Shown: positions 44,439 through 54,407, counted from the first letter of the stretch. The stretch is 64,000 nt of DNA from Rothia terrae (GCF_012396615.1 NZ_JAAXPV010000004.1:62001-126000); one strand, 5' to 3'. The notes: a model not told the origin generated them from the sequence alone. A program made the numbers and translations.

Positions 44439-45322
44439 AATTCGGTGGCGGCGAGTACGGCGTTGGCACGGGCACTGCGGAAGTTTTCTCCGCTGAATTT
44501 CTCATCGCCCAGGAATGCTAGAGCATTGTCGTGAATACGAGTTTCTAGAGAGTCGAAGGAAGCGCTGGGGGAGTCGTTCGACAAGTCGTAGCCGGGGAGT
44601 TGTGCGATAGGCGCTACTGCACATTCGGTGCTGGTTCGCAGGTTTTCGCTGATATTTTGTGCTTCTTGGCCCCGCGATTCGATGCGCTGCGCGAGCGCGC
44701 TATCGATGTTATCTACATCGGCGCGAGCATTTGTTACGGAAGCTAGGTAGCCCGCGGCGTCCAAAGACTGCACGAGGGCGGTGAAGGAGTCTGTGCCTTC
44801 AGCGGTCTGCTGGTCCTCAGCGTTTTTCTCTTCTGCCGGGCAGGTAGCGTTCGAAGCGGCATCCTTAACGGATACGAGTGCTTGAGAAGCGCTGAAGCCG
44901 TTGAGCTTCTGGGTATCGGCGAAATCGAGCCACTGCGCCGTGAAATCTGTCGCTAGGGCGCGTGCAGATGCGTCAGAGGAATTCACAGAAATATCGGTTG
45001 CTGACGAGATGACGTCAGTGATGCCGGAGCTTAAACCGTCGGATGCGTGAGCCTCCACATCGGTAAATGCGGCGTCGGGAAGCTGAGATTTTTGTTGGTT
45101 GAGCATTTCATCGAGACTTTTTTTCGCCTGTGTATCGCTGATAGCAACAGATGAAAGGTTCTCAATCTGCTGAGCAAGCTGACGCTCATCGGCAAGCTGA
45201 TCCTGAAGCGACTGTTTTTTCTGCGTTGAAAAAATACCAGTGGCCAGCAAAATTACCGTCAACACAGCCAAAACTGCTGCTACTAGACTCCAACGATTTC
45301 GCACCGCGTCCCTCACCTTCAT
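44435..45322 (-). CDS. Membrane-anchored protein of unknown function
   Basis: 295 residues with ATG at 45322. One membrane helix near the N-terminus (WSLVAAVLAVLTVILLATGIF, about 12-32), then an outside domain of about 260 residues that is helical, Ala/Ser/Asp/Gln-rich, with heptad-like stretches (LQDQLADERQLAQQIENL) and two cysteines (ATCPAEEKN, STECAVAPI). DUF4439-like or lipoprotein-like ferritin domains are possible, but no motif decides. The unusual composition suggests a structural or cell-wall-side role. Not recognised. Confidence 0.65.
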   Translation of the reverse strand: MKVRDAVRNRWSLVAAVLAVLTVILLATGIFSTQKKQSLQDQLADERQLAQQIENLSSVAISDTQAKKSLDEMLNQQKSQLPDAAFTDVEAHASDGLSSGITDVISSATDISVNSSDASARALATDFTAQWLDFADTQKLNGFSASQALVSVKDAASNATCPAEEKNAEDQQTAEGTDSFTALVQSLDAAGYLASVTNARADVDNIDSALAQRIESRGQEAQNISENLRTSTECAVAPIAQLPGYDLSNDSPSASFDSLETRIHDNALAFLGDEKFSGENFRSARANAVLAATEF

Positions 45323-45455
45323 CAACCTGTGAACCAGTATTCACCATACACGTTGAGAGCAAAGAGCCGCTGTGCCAACTCTAAAAGTTGCGTAGACTGG
45401 TGGGCACAACAGAACTTTCAACGATTGCTAGTGCGTACGTAAGGAGAACACCGCA

Positions 45456-46046
45456 ATGGCTAAATCAACCGATAAAAAAGATTTGAATTCGCGTGAACGT
45501 CGCGCCGCTAACCGTGCTGCACAGGGTGTGAGCGCCCCGAAGACTAAAACACCGTTTGTGAATACTGATGAGATTCGCATCCAGCTGCTGCCGGTGATTG
45601 AAGAATTTAATCTATACCTTGAGGAGCTTCGCGCTCGCGGGGCAGGCGCCAATAAGACGCTGGAGATCGTGATTGACCTGTCCGAGGATCGCACTGATTT
45701 TGTGTCTTTAGATACTCTTGCAGAAGTTTCCCAGGCGTTGAGCAAAAAGCTGGACGAGATTGAAGACGGCGACTCGCCCTACATGCTCGAAGTCACCTCA
45801 CCCGGTGCTACCCGTTCTCTCACCGAGCGTCGACACTGGAAGCGCTCCATTGGACGCTTAATCGCGATTACCACTGTTGATGGCGAGAAATACCTTGCTC
45901 GTCTCAACGACGTCACCGAAGAAGGCCCTGTCATGGCGCGTAAAAAAGAAACCAAAAAAGGGCAGAAGCCTTCATACCGTGACCCAGAAACCATTGGTTG
46001 GGGCACAATTTCTTCTGCAAAAGTTGAAATTGAGTTCAACAGCTAA
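45456..46046 (+). CDS. rimP: Ribosome maturation factor RimP
   Basis: 196 residues. Needed for assembly of the 30S subunit. After a basic N-terminal extension (about 35 residues), the RimP core is clear: LEEL then IVIDLSEDRTDFVSLDTLAEVSQALSKKLDE (about 65-97) and YMLEVTSPGATRSLTERRHWKRSIGRLIAITT (about 108-139), then the SH3-like domain. SD AAGGAG before ATG. Heads the rimP-nusA-ylxR-infB cluster. Confidence 0.95.
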   Translation: MAKSTDKKDLNSRERRAANRAAQGVSAPKTKTPFVNTDEIRIQLLPVIEEFNLYLEELRARGAGANKTLEIVIDLSEDRTDFVSLDTLAEVSQALSKKLDEIEDGDSPYMLEVTSPGATRSLTERRHWKRSIGRLIAITTVDGEKYLARLNDVTEEGPVMARKKETKKGQKPSYRDPETIGWGTISSAKVEIEFNS

Positions 46047-46137
46047 AAAAGGTTCGCTAGAATTACTGTTGAAAGTTAAACACTTGGGTAAGTACGCACA
46101 GCGTCGCGTGTGCTGATTCAAGGACATACTCACGTGA

Positions 46138-46163
46138 TGCAGGGACGCAACCGCGTCCCTGCA
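46138..46163. repeat. rimP-nusA intercistronic hairpin
   Basis: Perfect 11-bp stem TGCAGGGACGC / GCGTCCCTGCA with a 4-base loop, 24 bp before nusA; no T-run, so a processing or regulatory structure. Confidence 0.6.
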
Positions 46164-46186
46164 GTGTTATATACGAAAGGCCAGCA

Positions 46187-47188
46187 ATGGATATCGATTT
46201 GAGCAACCTTCGTCTGCTGGAAAAAGAGCGCGATATTTCTATCGATGAGCTGATTCCGATGATTGAGAATGCGCTGTTGCTGGCGTACAACAAGCAGCCC
46301 GGTGCTATCAGCGGTTCACGCGCTGAAATTCACCGTGAAACCGGCATCATCACCATCTGGGCTCCTGAGCTTGATGAGGATGATCAGAAGATTGGCGAGT
46401 TTGATGATACTCCCAATAACTTTGGTCGTATTGCAGCTTCTACTGCTCGTCAGGTCATCTCCCAGCGTCTGCGCGATGCTGAGGATTCACACGTGTTGGG
46501 CGAGTTCCGTGACCGTGAGGGCGAGCTTGTTTCTGGCGTCATCCAGCAGGGGCCGACCCCCCGCATGGTCCACGTTGATTTGGGCACTATCGAGGCTGTC
46601 TTGCCCAGCTCAGAACAGGTTCCCGGCGAAAAGTACCGTCACGGTTCACGCGTTCGCGCATACATTCTTGAGGCACGACGCGGACACAAGGGGCCCTCTA
46701 TCGTTCTTTCGCGTTCACACCCCAACCTGGTACGTCGCCTGTTTGAACACGAAGTACCTGAGATTTCAGACGGTTCAGTAGAGCTGATGGCTATTGCCCG
46801 CGAAGCTGGTCACCGCACCAAGATTGCAGTACGCGCAACCCGCCCCGGCATTAACCCTAAGGGCTCATGCATCGGCGAAATGGGCTCACGTGTGCGCGCT
46901 GTTATGAGCGAACTCAACAACGAGAAAATCGATATCGTTGACTTTGATGAAGACCCCACCGTCTTTATCCGTGCAGCTCTCTCACCTTCGAAGGTTATTT
47001 CAGTAGACGTTACCGACGCCGCTACCCAGTCAGCACGCGCGATTGTTCCTGACGATCAGCTGTCTTTGGCTATCGGCAAGGAAGGTCAGAACGCTCGTTT
47101 GGCGGCGAAGCTGACCGGCTGGCGCATCGACATTATCTCTGAATCACGCTTCAACGAAGCTACCGCTGGAGCACCTGCCGACGCGTAA
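46187..47188 (+). CDS. nusA: Transcription termination/antitermination factor NusA
   Basis: 333 residues, the short actinobacterial form without the C-terminal acidic repeats. N-terminal RNA-polymerase-binding domain ([27 protein letters not shown]), S1 domain near 110-175 ([29 protein letters not shown]), then two KH domains: the first around [32 protein letters not shown] and the second with [31 protein letters not shown] is the usual Ser codon. Confidence 0.97.
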   Translation: MDIDLSNLRLLEKERDISIDELIPMIENALLLAYNKQPGAISGSRAEIHRETGIITIWAPELDEDDQKIGEFDDTPNNFGRIAASTARQVISQRLRDAEDSHVLGEFRDREGELVSGVIQQGPTPRMVHVDLGTIEAVLPSSEQVPGEKYRHGSRVRAYILEARRGHKGPSIVLSRSHPNLVRRLFEHEVPEISDGSVELMAIAREAGHRTKIAVRATRPGINPKGSCIGEMGSRVRAVMSELNNEKIDIVDFDEDPTVFIRAALSPSKVISVDVTDAATQSARAIVPDDQLSLAIGKEGQNARLAAKLTGWRIDIISESRFNEATAGAPADA

Positions 47189-47220
47189 CGATTGGCGAGA
47201 GCTAAATTACATATTTGCCG

Positions 47221-47242
47221 TTAGCCCCCGTAAGGGGGCTAA
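47221..47242 (+). terminator. nusA-ylxR hairpin
   Basis: Perfect 9-bp stem TTAGCCCCC / GGGGGCTAA with a GTAA tetraloop, no T-run; weak terminator or attenuator. Confidence 0.55.
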
Positions 47243-47277
47243 ACTGGTTATTTGACCGCTTGAAATAGGTTTAGAGG

Positions 47278-47574
47278 ATGCTGACAATTAGCACTACACA
47301 CCATGAAACGTCGGCAGAAGTATCTGCCGTGCCCATGCGTACCTGTGTTGGTTGTCGCGCAACTGAACCTGTTCAAGTGCTCACTCGCGTCGCTCTACAA
47401 ACGGTAGAAGGCTCAACAACTGCCGCCGTTTTTGATGAGCAACGCACCCTGGGAGGACGCGGCGCCTGGATTCATCCGGGCAAGGACTGCCTTGATAAAG
47501 CCCTGAAAAAAGGAGCATTCAACAGGGCCTTTCGCACCCGCGTCACCACCGATCAGCTGGTGATCAAAACATAG
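47278..47574 (+). CDS. ylxR: YlxR (DUF448) RNA-binding protein
   Basis: 98 residues. The family marks are MRTCVGCRATEP (about residues 20-31) and GRGAWIHPGKDCLDKALKKGAFNRAFR (about 61-87). Basic, cytosolic, almost always between nusA and infB, as here; it has been described as an RNA-binding or nucleoid-associated protein that modulates transcription. Starts at ATG 47278 directly after AGAGG. Confidence 0.92.
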   Translation: MLTISTTHHETSAEVSAVPMRTCVGCRATEPVQVLTRVALQTVEGSTTAAVFDEQRTLGGRGAWIHPGKDCLDKALKKGAFNRAFRTRVTTDQLVIKT

Positions 47575-47774
47575 TGAGATCGCCGGTGAACGCAGTCAAT
47601 ACTGCGCGAACTGTAAGTCAACTAGTTTGACGACTTGAAAGCATGAAAGCGAGTCAGAAAACTGATGGAAACCCAATGAGTGCCGCACAATGAGTACTTT
47701 CCTGTGCTCTGCCCACGGCAAAAAGACTGCCCCTGTGCTCAATAAGTACGGGCAATCGCTTATAACAAACTGAA

Positions 47775-47804
47775 GGTTCGCGCCGTCCTGGTGCGAACCA
47801 GGAC
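47775..47804 (+). promoter_or_regulatory. Alternative hairpins abutting the infB ribosome-binding site
   Basis: GTCCTGG (47785-47791) pairs with CCAGGAC (47798-47804); GGTTCGC (47775-47781) pairs with GCGAACC (47793-47799). The two stems share bases and cannot form together. Both end just before AGGAGAAAT and the GTG of infB. Confidence 0.5.
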
Positions 47805-47813
47805 AGGAGAAAT

Positions 47814-50720
47814 GTGGCTAAGCCCCGCGTTCACGAGATCGCAAAAGAACTCGGAATTCCCTCTAAAGAAGCTCTCGGTAAGCTTCAGGAACTTGGCGAA
47901 TTCGTCAAAAGCGCATCATCAACCTTGGAACCGCCGGTAGTTAAGAAGCTCCGCGCGGCATACCCCAACGCTGGTGGCGCATCAGAAAAAACTGCTCCCG
48001 CAGCTGACTCAAAGGCAGCACCTCAGCCCGCTGCAAAGAGCGAAACTTCATCTGCACCCAAGCCCGGCGCACCTAAACCTGCGCCTAAGCCCGGTGCAGC
48101 TACTAAGAACAACGCACCTAAGCCCGGTGCCGTAAAGCCCAACGCTGGCGCACAACAGAAGTCAAAAGCTTCAACTGCAAAGCCCGCATCCAACGCTAAG
48201 CCCGGCGCACCTCGCCCCGGCAACAACCCCTTCTCAACTAGCCAGGGTATGGGACAGGCACCGAAGCCCGGTGCGCCCAAGCCTGCTGCGCCTAAGCCCG
48301 CAGCGCCTAAACCTGCGCCCAAGCCCGGTGCACCTCGCCCCGGCAACAACCCCTTCTCCTCTAACCAGGGAATGGGCAAGCGCAACGAAAACGGTCGCGG
48401 CGAAGGTCGCAACGGCGGTCCTCGCCCCAACGGCGGACGCAACCAGCGCGGCGAAAACCGTGGTGGCCCCCGTCCTGCCGGTGGCAACGGTGGTCCCCGT
48501 CCTAATGGCGGTCGCAACGGCCAGCGTCCTGCAGGCAACTCACCTCGCCCTGCCGGTGGCAACAACGCGCCCCGTCCCGCAGGCGGTAACAACGCACCGC
48601 GTCCCGCAGGTGGTGGTAACCGTCCTTCACCGAACATGATGCCCACCAAGATGACTGCAACCCCGGCACCCGCACGCGGCGGTAATTCCGGTGGCGGCAA
48701 CGGCCCTCGTCGCGGTGGCCCCGGTGGCGGCAACGGCGGCGGCTTCAACCGTGGCCCCGGTCGCGGTGGCCCCGGTGGCGGTCGCGGTAACGCACAGGGC
48801 GCATTCGGTCGCGGTGGCGGCAAGCGCAAGGGACGCAAGAACAAGCGTCGCGAGCAAGATCAGATTCAGGCACCCGTAGTAGGCGGCGTAGTAGTACCTC
48901 GCGGTAACGGCGACACCGTAGTTCGCCTGCGCCGTGGCGCGTCCATCATGGACTTTGCAGAGAAGATCAATGCGAACCCCGCTTCACTGATCACTGTGCT
49001 CTTCCACTTGGGCGAAATGGCAACTCAGACCCAGTCACTGGACGAAGAGACCTTCGAGCTGTTGGGCGCTGAGCTGGGCTACAAGGTCCAGATCGTCTCA
49101 CCCGAAGACGAAGAGCGCGAACTGCTCGAGTCCTTCGACATCGACCTTGAGGCAGAAGCAAACGCTGAAGAGGAAAACGACAAGCTCAAATTCCGCTCAC
49201 CGGTTGTCACCGTTATGGGTCACGTTGACCACGGTAAGACCCGCCTGCTGGATGCTATCCGTAACACCAACGTCATTGAAGGCGAAGCTGGCGGCATTAC
49301 CCAGCACATTGGTGCGTACCAGATTCACACCGAAGTTGGCGGCGAAGAACGCTACCTGACCTTCATCGATACCCCCGGTCACGAGGCGTTTACCGCTATG
49401 CGTGCCCGCGGTGCGAAGGTCACTGACATCGCTATCTTGGTTGTTGCAGCGGACGATGGCGTTATGCCTCAGACCGTTGAAGCGCTCAACCACGCACAGG
49501 CAGCAGATGTGCCGATCGTGGTTGCAGTCAACAAGATCGATAAGGAAGGCGCTAGCCCCGATAAGATTCGTGGCCAGCTCACCGAATACGGCCTGGTGCC
49601 CGAAGAATACGGTGGCGACACCCTGTTCGTTGACGTTTCAGCTCGTCAGAGCCTGAACATCGATGAACTTCTCGAAGCTGTTGTACTGACCGCTGACGGC
49701 GCCCTTGAACTCAAGGCTAACCCCAATAAGGAAGCTCGCGGCGTTGCCATCGAAGCTAACCTTGATAAGGGACGCGGCGCCGTTGCAACCGTCCTCGTTC
49801 AGTCAGGTACCCTGCGCGTTGGCGATGCCATTGTTGCAGGTGTAGCTCACGGTCGTGTTCGCGCAATGTTCGATGAGAACGGCAACAACGTCGAAGAAGC
49901 TGGCCCCTCACGTCCTGTCCAGGTACTCGGTTTGTCAACCGTTCCCCGCGCAGGTGACACCTTCCTCGCAACCGAAGAAGAGCGCACCGCACGCCAGATC
50001 GCTGAAAAGCGTGAGGCAGCGGACCGTAACGCACAGCTGGCTAAGCGTCGCAAGCGCGTTACCCTCGAATCATTCGACGAGGCCGTTGCAGAGGGCAAGA
50101 TGGACACCCTCAACCTCATCATCAAGGGCGACGTCTCCGGTGCTGTTGAAGCACTTGAAGAGTCACTCATGAAGATTGATGCCGGTGGCGACGAAGTTCA
50201 GCTTCGCGTCATCCACCGCGGTGTGGGTGCTATTACTCAGAACGACGTGAACCTGGCAACCGTCGATAACGCTGTGATCATCGGCTTCAACGTTCGCCCC
50301 GCAGAGCGCGTTGCAGAACTTGCAGACCGCGAAGGCGTAGAGATGAAGTTCTACTCCGTCATCTACCGCGCGATTGAAGAAATTGAGCAGGCTGTTAAGG
50401 GCATGCTCAAGCCTGAGTACGAAGAAGTTGAACTTGGTTCAGCAGAAGTACGCGAAGTATTCCGCTCCTCCAAGTGGGGTAACATCGCAGGTTCAATCGT
50501 TCGCGACGGTCTGATCAAGCGTAACGCTAACGCTCGCTTGGTACGTGACGGCTCCGTTGTTGCAGATAAGCTCAAGATCGAATCACTGCGTCGCTTCAAG
50601 GACGATGCAACCGAGGTCCGCGAGGGCTACGAGTGTGGTATTGGTCTTGGCTCCTTCAACGACATCAAGGAAGGCGACATCATCGAGACTTGGGAGATGC
50701 GCGAGAAGCCTCGCGTCTAA
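47814..50720 (+). CDS. infB: Translation initiation factor IF-2
   Basis: 968 residues. GTPase that places fMet-tRNA on the 30S subunit. N-terminal IF2_N domain ([25 protein letters not shown]), then about 290 residues of low-complexity Pro/Ala/Lys, then Arg/Gly/Asn-rich repeats (blocks like [25 protein letters not shown]). Second IF2_N near 370; G domain with GHVDHGKT (about 468-475), DTPGHE (about 519-524) and NKID (about 573-576); domains II-IV complete to [12 protein letters not shown] start at 47814, SD GGAGAAAT. The linker is unusually rich in repeats; it could be misassembled, but the frame is open. Confidence 0.97.
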   Translation: MAKPRVHEIAKELGIPSKEALGKLQELGEFVKSASSTLEPPVVKKLRAAYPNAGGASEKTAPAADSKAAPQPAAKSETSSAPKPGAPKPAPKPGAATKNNAPKPGAVKPNAGAQQKSKASTAKPASNAKPGAPRPGNNPFSTSQGMGQAPKPGAPKPAAPKPAAPKPAPKPGAPRPGNNPFSSNQGMGKRNENGRGEGRNGGPRPNGGRNQRGENRGGPRPAGGNGGPRPNGGRNGQRPAGNSPRPAGGNNAPRPAGGNNAPRPAGGGNRPSPNMMPTKMTATPAPARGGNSGGGNGPRRGGPGGGNGGGFNRGPGRGGPGGGRGNAQGAFGRGGGKRKGRKNKRREQDQIQAPVVGGVVVPRGNGDTVVRLRRGASIMDFAEKINANPASLITVLFHLGEMATQTQSLDEETFELLGAELGYKVQIVSPEDEERELLESFDIDLEAEANAEEENDKLKFRSPVVTVMGHVDHGKTRLLDAIRNTNVIEGEAGGITQHIGAYQIHTEVGGEERYLTFIDTPGHEAFTAMRARGAKVTDIAILVVAADDGVMPQTVEALNHAQAADVPIVVAVNKIDKEGASPDKIRGQLTEYGLVPEEYGGDTLFVDVSARQSLNIDELLEAVVLTADGALELKANPNKEARGVAIEANLDKGRGAVATVLVQSGTLRVGDAIVAGVAHGRVRAMFDENGNNVEEAGPSRPVQVLGLSTVPRAGDTFLATEEERTARQIAEKREAADRNAQLAKRRKRVTLESFDEAVAEGKMDTLNLIIKGDVSGAVEALEESLMKIDAGGDEVQLRVIHRGVGAITQNDVNLATVDNAVIIGFNVRPAERVAELADREGVEMKFYSVIYRAIEEIEQAVKGMLKPEYEEVELGSAEVREVFRSSKWGNIAGSIVRDGLIKRNANARLVRDGSVVADKLKIESLRRFKDDATEVREGYECGIGLGSFNDIKEGDIIETWEMREKPRV

Positions 50721-50742
50721 GCCTAAGACTTTGACTCGTTAG

Positions 50743-50784
50743 GGTGTGGGCTGGCACAGCAGGTGCCAGCCCACACCTATTTTC
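50743..50784 (+). terminator. infB terminator
   Basis: Perfect 15-bp stem GGTGTGGGCTGGCAC / GTGCCAGCCCACACC followed by TATTTTC. Confidence 0.93.
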
Positions 50785-50796
50785 AATTAATATCCA

Positions 50797-50894
50797 GAGT
50801 GCACATTGTAGAGAGACGCCGCTACGTCGGCTTCCCTTAAACGCCAGCCCCGATGCCAGCCGACTAGGCGGCATCCCTCCAACGCTGTGTACTC
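50797..50894. repeat. Intergenic hairpin element, copy C (short loop)
   Basis: Inner arms GCCGCTACGTCGGC (50818-50831) and GCCGACTAGGCGGC (50859-50872), extended outward by GAGTGCACA (50797-50805) against TGTGTACTC (50886-50894). Loop of 27 bases (50832-50858) starts TTCCCTTAAACGCCAGC and ends GATGCCA, like copy D. It lies between the infB terminator and rbfA. Confidence 0.75.
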
Positions 50895-50963
50895 ATACCA
50901 CGTGAGATTTTTACTAGTTGGTAAACTGGTGAGCAGACTAATTTTCATCAAAAGGAGAACATC

Positions 50964-51407
50964 ATGGCTGATGCAGCACGTGCCGCACGACTTGCGGACC
51001 GCATTAAGGTAATTGTCGCTCAGGCGCTGGAACGCCGTATCAAGGATCCCCGCCTGGGATTTATCACCGTGACCGATGCGCGCGTTACGAACGATTTGCA
51101 GCACGCAACGGTTTACTACACCGTGTACGGTAGCGAAGAAGAGCAGGCATCAACTCGCGCTGCTCTGGAATCAGCTAAGGGCATTTTGCGTTCAGAGGTT
51201 GGTAAGAACATCACCGCTCGTTTGACCCCGACTCTGACTTTTGTTGCTGACGAGGTTCCTGTGAACGCCGCTCACCTTGAGGACTTGCTACGCAAAACCC
51301 GCGAACGCGACGCGGAGCTGGCCGCAGCGTCAGAGGGTGCTCAGTACGCGGGCGATGCTGATCCTTACAAGAAGGCTGACGAAGAAGACGCCGAGGAACA
51401 GGCTTAA
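50964..51407 (+). CDS. rbfA: Ribosome-binding factor A
   Basis: 147 residues. Helps 16S rRNA maturation and cold adaptation. KH-like fold: RLADRIKVIVAQALERRIKDPRLGFITVTDARVTNDLQHATVYYTV (broken here by domain only) with the typical DPRLGFITVTD at about 29-39 and TPTLTFVADE. The acidic C-terminal tail (about 115-147) is non-conserved. SD AAAGGAG before ATG. truB starts 3 bp after its stop. Confidence 0.96.
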   Translation: MADAARAARLADRIKVIVAQALERRIKDPRLGFITVTDARVTNDLQHATVYYTVYGSEEEQASTRAALESAKGILRSEVGKNITARLTPTLTFVADEVPVNAAHLEDLLRKTRERDAELAAASEGAQYAGDADPYKKADEEDAEEQA

Positions 51408-51410
51408 ATT

Positions 51411-52487
51411 TTGGCGAAGAAAACACCTGAGGGTCCTTCCGGTCTGGTTGTTATTGATAAGCCTGCGGGTATGACGAGCCACGATGTGGTCTCGCGTATG
51501 CGCCGGCTTGCTGGCACTCGACGTGTAGGGCATGCAGGCACGCTTGATCCGATGGCTACCGGCGTCCTCATTCTTGGCGTCAATAAGGCGACTAAGTTGC
51601 TGACGTGGGTGGTAGGGGAGTCAAAAACCTATACCACCACTATCCGTTTGGGCTTGGGAACTATCACCGACGATGCTGAGGGCGATGTAATAAGCGTTGC
51701 CGATTCGGCACGCGTTGAGAGCATCACCGAGCAGTGGATCAAGGACGCCAGCGCCCAGCTGACCGGTGAGATTATGCAGGTGCCGTCGTCGGTATCGGCT
51801 ATCAAGGTTGACGGTGTGCGTTCGTACGCGCGCGTGCGTTCGGGGCAGGAAGTGAAGCTTGAGGCTCGTCCCATTACGGTTGATGAGTTTTCTATCGAGT
51901 CCGTGACGCGCAAGGTAGTGGAGGGGCCTGAGCATATTGTCGATATGACGGGTGAACCGGTTGAAGGTACTGAATTGCCGGCACAGGCATCGGTGATTGA
52001 CGTTGAAGCTACCGTTTCGTGTTCCTCAGGTACGTACATTCGTGCCTTGGCGCGAGATCTTGGCGCAGCGCTGGGTACTTCGGCTCACCTGATAGCACTG
52101 CGACGCACTCGTATTGGAGAGGTTGAGGTAGCGAGCGCTGCTACCTTGGAACAGTTGCAGTTTATTAAGGATCGAGCTCCTGATCAGCCGCTACCGATGC
52201 TGTCATTAGAGGACGCAGCTCGTAAGTTATTTGGTAGCCGCGCGTTGAGCGGTGCAGAAGCTACGGATATTTCAAACGGGCGTCGCATCACTCCCACCGA
52301 TAATGGTGGGGAGTCTGAGACACCTGCGGCTAAGAGCAAACATGCCAGCACCGCCGGTATCAGTGCGGCATTTGCTCCCGACGGAACCCTCGTGGCGCTG
52401 ATTGAAAATAAGAAGTGGCGAGGACACCTGGTGGCAGCGCCCGTGCTTGTTTTTGAATCTGGCAAAACTTTTGGAGAAAACTCATGA
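51411..52487 (+). CDS. truB: tRNA pseudouridine-55 synthase
   Basis: 358 residues. Makes the pseudouridine of the T-loop of tRNAs. SGLVVIDKPAGMTSHDVVSRMRRL (about 6-29), catalytic Asp in GHAGTLDPMATGVLILG (about 38-54), and GTYIRALARDLG (about 205-216). TTG start at 51411, immediately after rbfA, hence translational coupling. C-terminal part contains a PUA-like domain with a variable stretch (about 280-315). Its stop overlaps the start of the next gene by 4 bp. Confidence 0.96.
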   Translation: MAKKTPEGPSGLVVIDKPAGMTSHDVVSRMRRLAGTRRVGHAGTLDPMATGVLILGVNKATKLLTWVVGESKTYTTTIRLGLGTITDDAEGDVISVADSARVESITEQWIKDASAQLTGEIMQVPSSVSAIKVDGVRSYARVRSGQEVKLEARPITVDEFSIESVTRKVVEGPEHIVDMTGEPVEGTELPAQASVIDVEATVSCSSGTYIRALARDLGAALGTSAHLIALRRTRIGEVEVASAATLEQLQFIKDRAPDQPLPMLSLEDAARKLFGSRALSGAEATDISNGRRITPTDNGGESETPAAKSKHASTAGISAAFAPDGTLVALIENKKWRGHLVAAPVLVFESGKTFGENS

Positions 52488-52858
52488 TGATTGCAGGACT
52501 CGATTTGTGGTTCTGGATTTGTGTAGTGCTCGGAACAGTGTCGACTGTTATTTGCGTGATTCAATTTTTGCGCGGAGTGGCAGCGGACGACTGGTCGCAG
52601 GGCTCGATTATCGTCTTGCAGGGTTTCTTGATGGTCTACTTTGTAGGTTCAATCATCATGCAACTTGTGACCGATGGTCCTAAGGGCGACTGGCTTGAGT
52701 ACTACGGGTACCTGCTGACCGCCATGATTATTCCAGCGGGCACGCTCACATGGTCACTTTCGGAACGCACCAAATGGTCAACACTAGTGCTGGGCGTCAC
52801 CGGACCTGTTCTGATCATCATGGTTCTTCGCATGAACCAGCTGTGGTACTACTACTAA
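52484..52858 (+). CDS. Small membrane protein of unknown function
   Basis: 124 residues, start ATG in the ATGA overlap with truB. Four hydrophobic helices (about 6-28, 42-62, 75-93, 98-118) with a Trp/Tyr-rich C-terminus (MNQLWYYY). No cysteine pairs or catalytic motif. Coupled to the truB-ribF segment, which in many actinobacteria is uninterrupted, so a lineage-specific insertion. Not recognised. Confidence 0.75.
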   Translation: MMIAGLDLWFWICVVLGTVSTVICVIQFLRGVAADDWSQGSIIVLQGFLMVYFVGSIIMQLVTDGPKGDWLEYYGYLLTAMIIPAGTLTWSLSERTKWSTLVLGVTGPVLIIMVLRMNQLWYYY

Positions 52859-52911
52859 AAACAGCTCACCTCTTTGCTTTACCACACCATCATCTTGTGA
52901 AAGGTACTTTC

Positions 52912-53322
52912 ATGGCTGAACACGCCAAAAACCGAGGCTTTGGTCGCCTGCTGGTTGTTATCTACGCTGTCTTTTCGCTCTCTGCTACAGCCCGCGCGCT
53001 ATACCAGGTGCTCCGTAAGTTCGATCAGGCACCGCTGTCTATCAGCCTCTCGGCTGTCTCAGCCATCATTTACATTGTGGCAACCGTGGCCCTTGCAAAA
53101 CGTGGCGTCAACGCGTGGAAGCTCTCTTTAGCCGCTGTGTCTACCGAAATGGTGGGCGTCCTGCTCATCGGAATTTTCTCGTTCGTGCGCCCCGACCTCT
53201 TTGAGATTGCCTCGGTCTGGTCACACTTCGGCTCAGGCTACGGCTACATACCGCTGATTCTGCCGATGGTCGGACTGTGGTGGCTAAACCGTACCAAACC
53301 AGCCACCGCCCACACCGCGTAA
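52912..53322 (+). CDS. Small membrane protein of unknown function, second copy of this layout
   Basis: 136 residues with ATG at 52912 (AAAGG upstream). Four membrane helices (about 10-30, 42-62, 72-95, 107-127), basic at both ends. The topology resembles actinobacterial proteins annotated as integral membrane protein next to truB/ribF. The open frame runs 162 bp further up, inside the previous gene, but has no start signal. No function proposed. Terminator follows. Confidence 0.75.
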   Translation: MAEHAKNRGFGRLLVVIYAVFSLSATARALYQVLRKFDQAPLSISLSAVSAIIYIVATVALAKRGVNAWKLSLAAVSTEMVGVLLIGIFSFVRPDLFEIASVWSHFGSGYGYIPLILPMVGLWWLNRTKPATAHTA

Positions 53323-53334
53323 TTTGTTGCTCAA

Positions 53335-53367
53335 CCCGCGTCCTGCAATGATCAGGACGCGGGTTTT
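53335..53367 (+). terminator. Terminator before ribF
   Basis: Perfect 11-bp stem CCCGCGTCCTG / CAGGACGCGGG followed by TTTT. Confidence 0.93.
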
Positions 53368-53447
53368 ACGTTGTAGAAAGCTAAACTTTAGGGGCAAAAG
53401 CGTTAGGCGCGTTAGGATAGATACGTCCCACTACTTCAAGGAGAACA

Positions 53448-54407
53448 GTGCAACGCTTCACCGAGCTTGAGCAGATTCCCACCGACTTTGGCCCCAGCGT
53501 GGTTACGGTAGGAAACTTTGACGGCGCGCACGTAGGGCACACCCGCGTCATGGAACGGGTGGTACAGATTGCGCGCGACAACCAGCTGGCGTCCGTGGGT
53601 GTCTCTTTCGACCCGCATCCGGCGGTGGTGCACAACCCTAACGTCGATCACGTTGAGATTATGGGGCAAGAAGATCGTCAGCGCTTCTTTGAAGACATGG
53701 GCCTTGAGAACTACGTCCTGTTGCACTACGACTTAAAATTCGCCTCACAAACCCCTGAAGAGTTTGTCAAAAATGTGTTCGTTGATGCCTTGCACGCACG
53801 CTGGGTTGTCATCGGCGACGACGTGCGGTTTGGTTACCGGAATTCCGGTGACCTCAACACCATGATTGAGCTCGGCAAAAAATACGGGTTTGAGGTAGAA
53901 GCGGTGGAAGACCTGACGCACGAGTCTCAGCGTCGCTGCTCTTCTACCTGGATTCGTGAGCTTCTGACCGACGGAAAAGTTGATGAGGCAGCCCAGATTC
54001 TTGGCCGTAACCATCTGATGCATGGAGAAATCGTACACGGTGCTGCCCGCGGTCGCGAGTTAGGGTTTCCCACTGCGAATATGAGCTTTGACTCAGACGG
54101 TTTTGTGCCGGCTGACGGTGTTTACGCCGGCTGGCTTACCGACGCGCACGGTAACAAGTGGCCGGTGGCAACGTCCATTGGCACCAACCCCACCTTTGAG
54201 GGCGTGGAGCAGCGTCAGGTGGAGTCATTCGTTATTGGACGCCCCGAAGAACGCGTTGAAGACTTCAACCTCTACGGTCAACGCGTTATTCTCGAGTTCG
54301 TCCAGCGTCTACGACCGATGGTGGCTTACCGCGGAGTTGAAGCGCTTATCGAGCAGATGAACCAGGACGTTGAACAAGCAAAAGAAGTGCTGGGGCTTAC
54401 TGCATAA
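53448..54407 (+). CDS. ribF: Bifunctional riboflavin kinase/FAD synthetase
   Basis: 319 residues. Makes FMN then FAD. N-terminal nucleotidyltransferase domain: VVTVGNFDGAHVGHTRVM (about 19-36), FDPHPAV (about 55-61), FGYRNSGDLNTM and SQRRCSSTWIRELL; C-terminal kinase domain: GRELGFPTANM (about 202-212), DGVYAGWL, SIGTNPTFEG (about 240-249) and an intact acidic helix. GTG start at 53448 with AAGGAG upstream. In many actinobacteria between truB and rpsO. Confidence 0.96.
   Translation: MQRFTELEQIPTDFGPSVVTVGNFDGAHVGHTRVMERVVQIARDNQLASVGVSFDPHPAVVHNPNVDHVEIMGQEDRQRFFEDMGLENYVLLHYDLKFASQTPEEFVKNVFVDALHARWVVIGDDVRFGYRNSGDLNTMIELGKKYGFEVEAVEDLTHESQRRCSSTWIRELLTDGKVDEAAQILGRNHLMHGEIVHGAARGRELGFPTANMSFDSDGFVPADGVYAGWLTDAHGNKWPVATSIGTNPTFEGVEQRQVESFVIGRPEERVEDFNLYGQRVILEFVQRLRPMVAYRGVEALIEQMNQDVEQAKEVLGLTA

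Noticed and set aside
48023-48844. 273-residue Pro/Leu-rich minus-strand ORF inside infB
   Set aside because: Produced by the GC-rich repeats of the IF-2 linker; no start signal or family.
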